Below, piece after piece: positions 14,144 to 22,084 of a stretch of 33,872 nucleotides of DNA. Below the pieces are notes generated by a model. The model saw only the letters and a list, made by a program, of their open reading frames with translations. It ran no database searches and had not been told where the DNA came from. The DNA is from Bradyrhizobium sp. Ai1a-2. GTDB taxonomy: Bacteria; Pseudomonadota; Alphaproteobacteria; Rhizobiales; Xanthobacteraceae. Within the stretch, counting starts at the first letter, position 1, and every line of letters starts with the position of its first letter. Position numbers and translations under genes: made by a program. The stretch spans positions 1 through 33,872 of the forward strand of contig NZ_AUEZ01000083.1 in the NCBI RefSeq assembly GCF_000426245.1, given 5' to 3'.

Positions 14144-14230
14144 GCAGATTGGCGATGACGGCTGCACGATCGCGCGATATAGAGCGGAGGACATAGTAGC
14201 GCGGACAGGACGGAACCACTGACAAGGTTA

Positions 14231-14944
14231 ATGGCACGGGCGGCACGACCAAGCGTTGCGAAGTCTCGTGGCGGCCGTCCGACAAAAAGCGCGGCCATCC
14301 AGCGCGACCTGCGGCTGATCGAGGTTGCCACCCGGCTTTTTCTGGAGCGCGGCTTCGAGGCGACGTCGATCGACGCCGTCGCCGAAACGGCCCGGGTCAG
14401 CAAGCCCACCGTGTATGCCCGCTATCGCGACAAGCGCGGCCTGTTCGAGGCCGTGCTGCGGCGCGAAATTTCGCGCTGGCTCTCCCCGCTCGCGACCGCG
14501 GCGGAAATGCAGTTCAGCAAGCCTTCCAGCGTTTCCGTCGAGCACTGCCTGCTGGAGCTCGGACGGCAGATGCTCGTGATGGTCAGTGGGCCCGAGCCCG
14601 GAGCACTGAGCCGCATCGTCGCATCGCAAGCAACCAACTTTCCCGAACTCGCACGGCTTGCGGAGGAAGAAGGCTACCGGAAAGCGGTCTCGACGATGGC
14701 GCGCCTGTTTGATCGCCTGGTCTCCGACGGAGCGCTCCAGATCGAGGACACGACGATCGCCGCTGAGGTCTATCTCAACATCACCGTCGGCCACACCATC
14801 CGGCAGGCGACCAACGGCATTCCGATCGACATGAAGGCCGAGGAGAAACGCTTGCGGGCTTCCTTGCGGCTTTTGATCGCCGGCATCGGCGGATCGAGCG
14901 GCCGGCCGCACCGGTCCGGCGCACGGAGCCGCCCATCCCGCTGA
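14231..14944 (+). CDS. TetR/AcrR-family transcriptional regulator
   Basis: A 237-residue repressor-type protein. After a basic N-terminal tail (RGGRPTKSAA) comes the TetR helix-turn-helix: LIEVATRLFLERGFEATSID, then AVAETARVSKPTVYARYRDK at about residues 35-75. The rest is helical and would bind an effector and dimerise, including CLLELGRQMLVMVSGPEPG and a C-terminal YLNITVGHTIRQATNG. The closest layouts I know belong to regulators of RND efflux pumps, with a C-terminal TetR_C domain of the AefR type. An operator-like palindrome within a promoter lies 85 bases downstream at 15029-15047, yet no pump genes follow. Confidence 0.87.
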   Translation: MARAARPSVAKSRGGRPTKSAAIQRDLRLIEVATRLFLERGFEATSIDAVAETARVSKPTVYARYRDKRGLFEAVLRREISRWLSPLATAAEMQFSKPSSVSVEHCLLELGRQMLVMVSGPEPGALSRIVASQATNFPELARLAEEEGYRKAVSTMARLFDRLVSDGALQIEDTTIAAEVYLNITVGHTIRQATNGIPIDMKAEEKRLRASLRLLIAGIGGSSGRPHRSGARSRPSR

Positions 14945-15016
14945 CAACTCGATAAGCCATGCCCGTCGATGCGGGCTGCCCCACGATTTGAGCGGCTCCC
15001 GGGTGCCGGAGAGCTG

Positions 15017-15047
15017 TTGACGGTAATTAAACGATACCGTATTGTTT
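15017..15047 (+). promoter_or_regulatory. Promoter with overlapping TetR-type operator
   Basis: The promoter is TTGACG-N17-TATTGT (15017-15045). Overlapping its -10 is AAACGATAC-C-GTATTGTTT (15029-15047), a 19-bp palindrome with one mismatch. Half-sites of this kind are bound by TetR-family repressors of efflux operons, and the neighbouring TetR is the obvious candidate (inference). Confidence 0.6.
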
Positions 15048-15164
15048 CGTTAAGTGAGCCTGTGATGTCCGCCGCACCGGACGTTGCCCGTGCCCACGCC
15101 GTCGCAGACTTTCGACCGGCGCAACTCGAGTCTTTCCTGGCCCCCGACCGGCTTGCGCTGTTCG

Positions 15165-15192
15165 ACGGCCGACCCGGATACGGGTCGGCCGT
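15165..15192. terminator. GC-rich hairpin, possible terminator
   Basis: A perfect 12-bp stem ACGGCCGACCCG / CGGGTCGGCCGT with loop GATA. Downstream on the plus strand it reads GTCCTTTCC, a weak U-run. It may end the short transcript from the promoter at 15017. Confidence 0.45.
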
Positions 15193-15478
15193 GTCCTTTC
15201 CGGCAATGAGGTTGGCAGAGCGGCGCTGTCATGCGCAGCGCGAGCGGACGCAGAAAATCAGGGGACGCCGGAACGGCGTGAGGCGTGCACACCGACGTAT
15301 TTCAATTTTGCTCCGGTTCCATCCGGACGCCGACCAGATTGTGTCGTGCCTTCACGCAAATAAGGGGCGGTTGAGCGAAAAATGCCGCGGTGTGATGTCG
15401 GTTCGGAACTCAAAAATGCCGGATCGAAGTACCAAATGGTGAGAGACTCACGGCTGCGGAAGCCACGGAGGAGGATCG

Positions 15479-16090
15479 ATGGTAACGCTCTCCACAGGGG
15501 CGATGTTCACGACGACGCGGCATCTGTTCGTGATCGGTGTGCTGGCGCTGCTCGCATCCGCGCCCTCGTTTGCGGCCGCCGCCCCTTCGAGCTCTGAGGC
15601 CACTTCCGACCAGGGACAGGGAACGGAATCTGACGACCAAGCGGTCGCCCACCAGATTGAGCTGTTCCGGACCGCCCAGGTCTCGCTCAGCCGGGCGATC
15701 GAGATCGCCGAGCGGGCGCACGCCGGCGCGAGAACCTCCGATGTCAGCTTCGATGGAGGATCACCGCCGGTGTACCGGGTGAGGACGTTTCATGACGGCC
15801 AGCTTTGGGAACATGCCGTCAATGCCGCCACCGGTGAGATCGCGACGGATCGGCTGGTGTCGTCCCTGAAGGAACTCAATGCGGAGGACCGCACCAACAT
15901 CGCCTCGCTGTCCGGTGTCGAGCAACAACTGTCGGATGCGATCCGGGTGGCGGAACGCGCCACCTCGGGCAAGGCAATCAGCGGGGGCCTGACACGCGAA
16001 CGCGGCAAGCTGAACTTTGTGGTCATCGTCGTCAGCGGACTTGATCTGAAGCAGGTGATCCTCGAACCGCCGCGTCGCAAGGGGCACTGA
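15479..16090 (+). CDS. Exported PepSY-domain protein
   Basis: A 203-residue protein. After a short N-terminal extension, a signal peptide (HLFVIGVLALLASAPSFAAA) ends near residue 34. Two PepSY-like units follow: VSLSRAIEIAERAHAGARTS with YRVRTFHDGQLWEHAVNAAT, and LSDAIRVAERATSGKAISGG with KLNFVVIVVSGLDLKQVILE. PepSY domains occur in peptidase inhibitors and periplasmic sensor or redox-associated proteins; here there is no catalytic part. A strong GGAGGAGG ribosome site precedes the ATG at 15479. It converges with queA. Confidence 0.75.
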   Translation: MVTLSTGAMFTTTRHLFVIGVLALLASAPSFAAAAPSSSEATSDQGQGTESDDQAVAHQIELFRTAQVSLSRAIEIAERAHAGARTSDVSFDGGSPPVYRVRTFHDGQLWEHAVNAATGEIATDRLVSSLKELNAEDRTNIASLSGVEQQLSDAIRVAERATSGKAISGGLTRERGKLNFVVIVVSGLDLKQVILEPPRRKGH

Positions 16091-16125
16091 TAGTCGGTAG
16101 GGGTGAGCACGCTTCGCTTTGCCCC

Positions 16126-17217
16126 CTAAAGAAACTCGCGCCCCTCATGCGCGCGAAAGAGCAGGCACGCGTCGCCGTACGAATAGAAGCGATAGCCTGC
16201 CGCAATCGCATGCGCATAGGCCTGCTTCATCATCTCGAGGCCGGAGAAGGCCGACACCAGCATGAACAGGGTTGAGCGCGGCAGATGGAAATTGGTCAGC
16301 AGGATATCGACCGCGCGAAAACGGTAGCCGGGCGTGATGAAGATCGCGGTGTCGCCGCTGAACGGTTGGATCGTGCCATCCTCCCTCGTCGCGCTTTCGA
16401 GCAGCCGCAGCGAGGTCGTGCCCACCGCGACGATGCGCCCGCCTTTGGCGCGCGCAGCGTTCAGCGCAGCGGCGGTCTCCGCGGAGATGCTGCCCCACTC
16501 GGAATGCATCTTGTGCTCGGAGGTGTCATCCGCCTTCACCGGCAGGAACGTCCCTGCTCCGACATGCAAGGTCAGTCTGACAATATCGACGCCGCGGCCA
16601 CGCAACGCCGCTTCCAGCGCCGGCGTGAAATGCAGGCCCGCGGTCGGAGCTGCGACCGCGCCCTCATTGGCCGCGAACATGGTCTGGTAGTCGGCGGCGT
16701 CCTGGTCATCGGGCGTGCACTTGGAGGCGATGTAAGGCGGCAGCGGCGGGGCGCCGAGATCGGCGATGGCCTGGTCCAGCGCAGGCCCATGGAAGGAGAA
16801 TGACAACGTCACCTCGCCTTCCTGCCCCTTGGCTTCGACCTGCGCATCGAGATGCCCGAGTAGGCAGACCTTGCCTTCATTGCCGAAGCGGACAATGTCG
16901 CCTTCCGCCAATTTCTTCGCCGGCTTCACCAGCGCCTGCCAGCGCGAACCATCGAGCCGCTTGATCAGGGTCGCCTCGATCTTCGGCTCGGTCTCGCGGC
17001 CGATGCGGCGGCCCTTCAATTGCGCCGCGATCACCTTGGTGTCGTTGACCACGAGCTGGTCGCCCGGCTCGAGCCATTGCGGCAGCTCGGTCACGCTGCG
17101 GTCGCGCAGCACACCGTCACCCTGCACCACCAGCATCCGCGCAGTGTCGCGCGGGCTCGCGGGCCGCAGCGCGATCCGTTCAGGCGGAAGGTCGAAGTCG
17201 AAGAGATCGGTGCGCAT
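16126..17217 (-). CDS. queA: S-adenosylmethionine:tRNA ribosyltransferase-isomerase
   Basis: A 363-residue QueA, which transfers the ribosyl part of SAM to preQ1 in tRNA to form epoxyqueuosine. Diagnostic pieces are the N-terminal FDFDLPPERIALRPASPRD, RMLVV and LVVNDTKVIAAQLKGRR. The central hallmark is EGAVAAPTAGLHFT, followed by VGAGTFLPVKADD. At the C-terminus are GYRFRAVDILLTNFHLPRST and RFYSYGDACLL. It is complete. The ATG at 17217 follows CAGGGA; an alternative start nine bases earlier is possible. It is the last gene of the minus-strand run coaD to queA, with a repeat separating it from the cyclophilin. Its pathway partner tgt lies 3.3 kb downstream, beyond plus-strand genes. Confidence 0.95.
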   Translation of the reverse strand: MRTDLFDFDLPPERIALRPASPRDTARMLVVQGDGVLRDRSVTELPQWLEPGDQLVVNDTKVIAAQLKGRRIGRETEPKIEATLIKRLDGSRWQALVKPAKKLAEGDIVRFGNEGKVCLLGHLDAQVEAKGQEGEVTLSFSFHGPALDQAIADLGAPPLPPYIASKCTPDDQDAADYQTMFAANEGAVAAPTAGLHFTPALEAALRGRGVDIVRLTLHVGAGTFLPVKADDTSEHKMHSEWGSISAETAAALNAARAKGGRIVAVGTTSLRLLESATREDGTIQPFSGDTAIFITPGYRFRAVDILLTNFHLPRSTLFMLVSAFSGLEMMKQAYAHAIAAGYRFYSYGDACLLFRAHEGREFL

Positions 17218-17228
17218 TCCCTGCACCC

Positions 17229-17323
17229 GTCATCGCCCGCGCAGGCGGGCGATCCAGTACCCACGATGTTGGATATAGCAACCGGCGGTGTGTACTGGAT
17301 GCCCCGCCTGCGCGGGGCATGAC
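17229..17323. repeat. Interspersed inverted repeat with two hairpin arms
   Basis: The left arm (17229-17260) and right arm (17292-17323) are 32-base inverted copies differing at four places. Each arm is itself a perfect 9-bp hairpin: ATCGCCCGC-GCAG-GCGGGCGAT on the left, ATGCCCCGC-CTGC-GCGGGGCAT on the right. I recognise this type as common between genes in Bradyrhizobium and relatives. It lies between the cyclophilin and queA. Confidence 0.75.
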
Positions 17324-17345
17324 AGTGGAGTTGGTGTCCGTCGGC

Positions 17346-17785
<440 letters not shown>

Positions 17786-17810
<25 letters not shown>

Positions 17811-18220
17811 GCTCGCCTCTCTTTGGCTTCGGGTTGACGCTTGCGGGTTCTGAAGGGAATCGCCATGGGCCGGCCGGCAACGGCGCCGCCCAATGCGTCC
17901 GTAAATGGCAATGGCGTGCAGCGTTGCAATGCCTCCATCACGGCGACCCGGTATTGCAAACGGTCATTGTCGCTGGCCTGTTCCGTCTCATAGGTGATCT
18001 TGGGGCGGCCCAGGATCGCTCCCTGGCGGTTGAAGCTGACAATCACCGTGATGTCGATCGGGTTGGCCTGCGACAACGGCGGCGGCTTGAAGCAACTGTG
18101 CAGCTTTATGAAGAGGTCCTTGAGCGTATCGAGCTTCTCGGGCGCCGGCTGCGCCCGCGCCGCGCAAGCAAGCAGCATCAGCGGCGCCGCAAACCAGAGA
18201 AATGGTTTGCCGCGTAGCAT
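17786..18220 (-). CDS. Exported small protein with TonB C-terminal-like features
   Basis: A 144-residue protein with a signal peptide (LWFAAPLMLLACAARAQ, cleaved near residue 23). The mature part has IDITVIVSFNRQGAILGRPK, then a helix-rich LQYRVAVMEALQRCTPLPF and a final MAIPFRTRKRQ. This order (strand with G-x-I-x-x-x, helix ending in C-x-P, then I-P-F) is that of the TonB C-terminal domain, here without a membrane anchor. It could be a periplasmic partner in transport, but nothing specific is implied. It lies 9 bases after the exported cyclophilin and overlaps the cytosolic one, so it is within the operon. Confidence 0.7.
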
Positions 18221-18229
18221 CGGCTAGCC

Positions 18230-18793
18230 TCACTTGATGTCGGATGCGACTTGCACCTTCACCATCTTGTCGGGATCGGTCACTGCGCCGCTCGGCGAGC
18301 CCGCGGGCGCCTTCTTCAGCTTGTCGACCACGTCCATGCCCGACACGACCTCGCCGATCACGGTGTACTGGCCGTTCAGGCTCGGCCCGTCCGCGAACAT
18401 GATGAAGAATTGCGAATTGGCGCTGTCGACGCTGTCGCCGCGCCGCGCCATCCCAACGATACCACGCTTGAAGGGCACGTTCGAGAATTCCTGCTTCAGG
18501 TTCGGGTATTTCGAGCCGCCGGTGCCGTTGAAGTTCTGGCCGTCGCCGGTCTGGGCCATGAAGCCGTCCATCACGCGGTGGAACGGCACGTTGTTGTAAT
18601 AACCCTCACGCGCGAGCTGCTTGATGCGCTCGGCATGCTGCGGCGCAATGTCCGTCCTGAGCTTGATGACAATGCGCCCCTTGCTGGTGTCGATCACGAT
18701 CGCATTGGCCTTGTCCAGGTTGGCTGGCAAGGGCTGCGCGACCGCGGGAGCCACACAGAGGAGCGCGGCGAGAACGGCGAGAATTCGGATCAT
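18230..18793 (-). CDS. Peptidyl-prolyl cis-trans isomerase, cyclophilin type (exported)
   Basis: A 187-residue cyclophilin with a signal peptide (MIRILAVLAALLCVAPAVAQ), placing it in the periplasm. Motifs are NNVPFHRVMDGFMAQTGDG, MARRGDSVDSANSQFFIMF and LNGQYTVIGEVVSGMDVVDK. The Trp of the cytosolic copy's VWGKV is replaced by Ile, as in many bacterial periplasmic cyclophilins. GGAG lies 6 bases before the ATG at 18793; longer in-frame starts run into the upstream hairpins and were rejected. It opens the downstream part of the coaD cluster. Confidence 0.92.
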   Translation of the reverse strand: MIRILAVLAALLCVAPAVAQPLPANLDKANAIVIDTSKGRIVIKLRTDIAPQHAERIKQLAREGYYNNVPFHRVMDGFMAQTGDGQNFNGTGGSKYPNLKQEFSNVPFKRGIVGMARRGDSVDSANSQFFIMFADGPSLNGQYTVIGEVVSGMDVVDKLKKAPAGSPSGAVTDPDKMVKVQVASDIK

Positions 18794-18833
18794 GAAAGCT
18801 CCGGAGCGGATACCTGAGGGGATGAGTGCGGGG

Positions 18834-18878
18834 GCTAAAGCGGGAGGACTTTTCTTCGAAATGTCCTCCCGCTTTAGC
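18834..18878. repeat. Perfect 16-bp inverted repeat
   Basis: GCTAAAGCGGGAGGAC (18834-18849) and GTCCTCCCGCTTTAGC (18863-18878) enclose a 13-base loop. It lies between coaD and the exported cyclophilin and could end or process the coaD transcript, though no long U-run follows. Confidence 0.7.
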
Positions 18879-18885
18879 TCTTTGT

Positions 18886-18938
18886 TGGAGCATGATCTTT
18901 TCGGAAAACCGGTGTCCACTTTTCCGGATCATGCTCTA
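18886..18938. repeat. Interspersed palindromic repeat (GGAGCATGATC type)
   Basis: TGGAGCATGATC (18886-18897) pairs imperfectly with GATCATGCTCTA at the right end, and between them CGGAAAA and TTTTCCG give a second stem. I recall this as a very frequent intergenic element in Bradyrhizobium. Its right end reaches into the coaD stop codon. Confidence 0.7.
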
Positions 18939-19433
18939 GCTGGGAAATTTGGCCTTGAGGCGGGAGGCAACGGCTTTGGGCACGAAGTTGGAGACATCGC
19001 CGCCCATACCGGCGATCTGGCGCACCAGGGTGGCTGTGATCGGCCGGACCGTCGGCGAAGCCGGCAGGAACACGGTGTGCACCTCGGGCGCCATGGATTC
19101 GTTCATGCCGGCCATCTGCATCTCGTAGTCGAGGTCGGTGCCGTCCCGCAGACCCCGGATCAGAATCGTAGCACCGGCGCGTTGCGCCGCGGTGACAACC
19201 AGGTCTTCGAACGTGATGCACTCGAAGCCACAGCCGGCTTTCGCGGCGACGGGGCCGAATACTTCCTCCAGCATCGCCAGGCGCTCCTCGACCGAAAACA
19301 GGGGCTTCTTCCCCGGATGCACGCCGATGGCGACGATCAGGCGGTCGCAGAGGACGACGGCGTGTTTGACCACGTCGAGATGGCCGTTGGTAACCGGGTC
19401 AAACGAGCCCGGATAAAGGGCGATGCGAGGCAT
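18936..19433 (-). CDS. coaD: Phosphopantetheine adenylyltransferase
   Basis: A 165-residue CoaD, which transfers AMP from ATP to 4'-phosphopantetheine in coenzyme A synthesis. The nucleotidyltransferase signature ALYPGSFDPVTNGHLDVV is at the N-terminus (T/HxGH-type motif NGHLD), KKPLFSVEERLAML follows, and the pantetheine-side motif is ATILIRGLRDGTDLDYE. Near the C-terminus lies SPTVRPITATLVRQIA, where most members read SS-T-VR. Complete, normal length. It is the first gene of the minus-strand cluster leading to queA; the stop lies inside a repeat. Confidence 0.95.
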   Translation of the reverse strand: MPRIALYPGSFDPVTNGHLDVVKHAVVLCDRLIVAIGVHPGKKPLFSVEERLAMLEEVFGPVAAKAGCGFECITFEDLVVTAAQRAGATILIRGLRDGTDLDYEMQMAGMNESMAPEVHTVFLPASPTVRPITATLVRQIAGMGGDVSNFVPKAVASRLKAKFPS

Positions 19434-19648
19434 ATCCCCCTCTAGCCTGCCTAGCGTTGGCCGGCAAGCCAGCCGGGTTCCCTAACCGGCCCAGACCCCA
19501 ATGTTTCATCGGTCTGGCGTCGACGAAACAAAATCCCCGGGGAACGAAATCATTTTCGCCCCTGGCGAAGACAGCGGGAAACGGGCGCCCCCTATCACTC
19601 CGGCCAACGAAACGACGGGCCGCCAAGGCCCACTGACAGGGAACCGTT

Positions 19649-19909
19649 ATGATCAAGGCACTTTCCGCCGTCGCCGTCGCCGCTTTCATTGCCGCCGCTC
19701 TCACCGTCCTTCCCGGCTTTGCGCCCCAGGTCGAAGCCAGCGTGCCCCGTCCTCTCGCCAAGGCTGACCGGCTGGAGATCCGCCCCGCGGGCAACGATCG
19801 CTGCGCGCAGCAGAACTGGCCGAACTTTGACGCTTCCTGCCTTCGCAAGGCTGGCGGCAATGCCGTAGTCCGTGAAGCCCGCCTGGTCACCGCCGACCGC
19901 ACGCCGTAG
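19649..19909 (+). CDS. Small secreted protein, 86 aa
   Basis: The signal peptide is clear: MIKALSAVAVAAFIAAALTV, then LPGFAPQVEA, cleaved near residue 31. The mature part has a Cys pair in DRCAQQNWPNFDASCLRKAG and a basic C-terminus. Short Bradyrhizobium exported proteins with C-x2-Q-x-WPNF-x4-C are known to me only as hypothetical. AGGGAA lies about 6 bases before the ATG. It is divergent from coaD and 122 bases before kup. Confidence 0.7.
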   Translation: MIKALSAVAVAAFIAAALTVLPGFAPQVEASVPRPLAKADRLEIRPAGNDRCAQQNWPNFDASCLRKAGGNAVVREARLVTADRTP

Positions 19910-20030
19910 CCCCGGCCTCCCCCGCTCCGCAGCAACATAGTGGTAATTTGCGACGTCTCGTCGCAGACTGCTGTCTTGGTGGCGTCCTTCGGACGATCCG
20001 GTGGGCGCGATGCAATCGGGGGTCCCGCCG

Positions 20031-21941
20031 ATGTCAAGCACGCACGCCATCGCCTCAGGCCATCCGCCGAGCCCGGTTCCTCTTGCAACAACCATCGGCG
20101 CACTCGGTGTCGTCTATGGCGATATCGGGACCAGTCCCCTTTACGCACTGAAGGAGGCAGCCAGGGCGGCCGCCCATGGCGGCACGATCGCGCCGGACGC
20201 CGTCCTGGGCGTGGTATCGCTGATCCTCTGGGCGCTGATCCTGATCATTTCGATCAAATACGCGCTCCTGATCCTGCGTGCGGACAACCGCGGCGAAGGC
20301 GGGATCGTGGCGATATTGGCGCTGCTGCACGCGCGCCATGCCCAGCCGGGCACCTGGCGCGCGCAGCTGCTTCTCGTCGGCCTCATCGGCGCCGCCCTGC
20401 TCTATGGCGACGGCGCAATCACCCCGGCGATCTCGGTCTTGAGCGCGATCGAAGGATTGAAGGTGGACGCGCCATCGCTGGCGCCGGCGGTCGTGCCGAT
20501 CACCATCGTGATTCTGGTTGGCCTGTTCGCGATGCAGAAGCAGGGCACCGGCTTCATCGGCCGGATTTTCGGACCGGTGATGCTCGGCTGGTTCCTCGTT
20601 CTCGCAGCGCTCGGCATCCACGGCATCGTCCAGGCGCCGGCGGTGCTCGCGGCACTCAGCCCGTTCTATGCTTTCAATTTCCTGATCCACCAGAATTTCC
20701 ACATCAGCTTCGCCATCCTCGGCGCAGCTTTTCTCGCGGTCACGGGCGGTGAGGCGATGTACGCCGACATGGGGCACTTTGGGCGGTTTCCGATCCGGCT
20801 CGCCTGGTTCGCCGTCTGCCTGCCCGCGCTGATGCTCAACTATTTCGGGCAGGCCGCGCTGTTGATCACCGATCCGGGCGCGCTGGACCATCCGTTCTTC
20901 CAGCTCTCGCCCGACTGGCTGCACTATCCGCTGGTCGCTTTCTCCGCGATCGCCACCGTGATCGCATCGCAGGCGATCATCTCGGGCGTGTTCTCGCTGA
21001 CCCAGCAATCGATCCAGCTCGGCTTCCTGCCGCGGATGCACATCCTCCACACCACCAGCGACGCGATCGGCCAGATCTATGTGCCGCTGGTGAACTGGCT
21101 GCTCGCCGCCGCGACGCTTGGCGCGGTCCTGGGCTTTGGCACTTCGGATGCCCTCGCCGGCGCGTACGGCATCGCGGTGTCCCTGTTGATGGCGATCACC
21201 ACGCTGCTGGCGGCGCTGGTTGCGATCCAGTGGGGTTACTCGCCGCTGATCGTGCTCGCCGTCAACGGCTTCTTCCTTGTCATCGACCTCATCTTCTTCG
21301 CGGCCAACTCAACCAAGCTGCACGAAGGCGGCTGGTTTCCGCTGCTGCTGGCAGGCTTGATCGCGTTCCTGATGCTCACCTGGCGCGGCGGCGTAAAGCT
21401 GGTCGAGCGGGCGCGCGCAAGACTGCGCCAGCCGGAAGAGGATTTGATCGAGACCGCGGTCACCAAGTGCCGCGCCAGGCTGCCGGGCACTGCCGTGTTC
21501 CTCGCCTCCGCGCCAAAGGGCGTGCCGCTCGCGCTGACGCAATTCGTCAAGCACAACCACGTCCTGCACGAACGCGTTCTTTTGGTCACCGTGCAGATCG
21601 AGGAATCTCCGCGCATCTCCGACGACGACCGCGCCGAGATCATCGACATCATCCCGGGCATCACGCGCATTATCCTGCACTACGGCTTCATGCAATACCC
21701 GACCATCTATGAGGGCCTGCAACTCGCCTGCCGGCAGGGCAAGCTGCCCGGCATCGATCTTTCCGACGTCACCTACTATATCGGCCGCGAGACCATCATC
21801 CCGCGCGAGGACGTTCCGGGCATGTGGGTTTGGCGGGAATCAATCTTCGCATTCCTGCAACGCAACGCCGAACGCACTGCGGCGTTCTTCGGCGTGCCGA
21901 CCGGACAGGTGGTGGAATTCGGGACGGAAATCGAGATCTGA
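20031..21941 (+). CDS. kup: Kup-family potassium uptake protein
   Basis: A 636-residue inner-membrane K+ transporter that imports K+ with protons. The N-terminal family signature IGALGVVYGDIGTSPLYALK lies in the first helix. About twelve hydrophobic segments follow, including IKYALLILRADNRGEGGIVA, ALLYGDGAITPAISVLSAIE, the loop QAALLITDPGALDHPFF, and VIASQAIISGVFSLTQQSIQ with LGFLPRM. A cytosolic C-terminal part of about 170 residues contains GTAVFLASAPKGVPLALTQF and YYIGRETIIPRED. Starts at 20001 (GTG), 20010 and 20031 are all in frame with weak ribosome sites; I use 20031 since the family signature begins about 35 residues in. It converges with gyrA across repeat copy D. Confidence 0.92.
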   Translation: MSSTHAIASGHPPSPVPLATTIGALGVVYGDIGTSPLYALKEAARAAAHGGTIAPDAVLGVVSLILWALILIISIKYALLILRADNRGEGGIVAILALLHARHAQPGTWRAQLLLVGLIGAALLYGDGAITPAISVLSAIEGLKVDAPSLAPAVVPITIVILVGLFAMQKQGTGFIGRIFGPVMLGWFLVLAALGIHGIVQAPAVLAALSPFYAFNFLIHQNFHISFAILGAAFLAVTGGEAMYADMGHFGRFPIRLAWFAVCLPALMLNYFGQAALLITDPGALDHPFFQLSPDWLHYPLVAFSAIATVIASQAIISGVFSLTQQSIQLGFLPRMHILHTTSDAIGQIYVPLVNWLLAAATLGAVLGFGTSDALAGAYGIAVSLLMAITTLLAALVAIQWGYSPLIVLAVNGFFLVIDLIFFAANSTKLHEGGWFPLLLAGLIAFLMLTWRGGVKLVERARARLRQPEEDLIETAVTKCRARLPGTAVFLASAPKGVPLALTQFVKHNHVLHERVLLVTVQIEESPRISDDDRAEIIDIIPGITRIILHYGFMQYPTIYEGLQLACRQGKLPGIDLSDVTYYIGRETIIPREDVPGMWVWRESIFAFLQRNAERTAAFFGVPTGQVVEFGTEIEI

Positions 21942-21949
21942 CTGGCCGG

Positions 21950-22051
21950 AGCGTTTTCGAGCGAAGTGGAAGCCGGTTCGCGTGAAGAAAACGCGTCGAA
22001 ACGAGAATCCAGAGCTTCGGTTCTGATTCGATCAGAACCGAGAATGCTCTG
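21950..22051. repeat. Interspersed repeat, copy D (most complete)
   Basis: It starts GGAGCGTTTTCGAGCGAAGT and ends with the perfect 10-bp hairpin CGGTTCTGAT-TCG-ATCAGAACCG (22018-22040), then AGAATGCTCT. The start and end (GAGCG.../...GCTC) are also complementary, so the whole may fold into a branched structure. It sits between the convergent kup and gyrA genes, where it may act as a bidirectional terminator. Confidence 0.75.
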
Positions 22052-22084
22052 GTGATCTCGATTGATCGGCGGCAGTCGGCGGCA

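Larger units (their letters stand above)
14945..15478. other. 534-base stretch with promoter/operator but no clear gene
   Basis: After the TetR gene come the promoter and operator at 15017-15047, then a frame of up to 126 codons from an ATG at 15064 to 15442. That frame has no recognisable domain, turns strongly basic (RRAHRRISI) and is crossed by a 12-bp hairpin, so I do not call it a gene. The layout suggests a regulated operon was deleted here, or a short untranslated RNA is made. Confidence 0.45.

Noticed and set aside
15064..15442. 126-codon frame after the TetR operator
   Set aside because: No domain, strongly basic end, crossed by a 12-bp hairpin; more likely non-coding.
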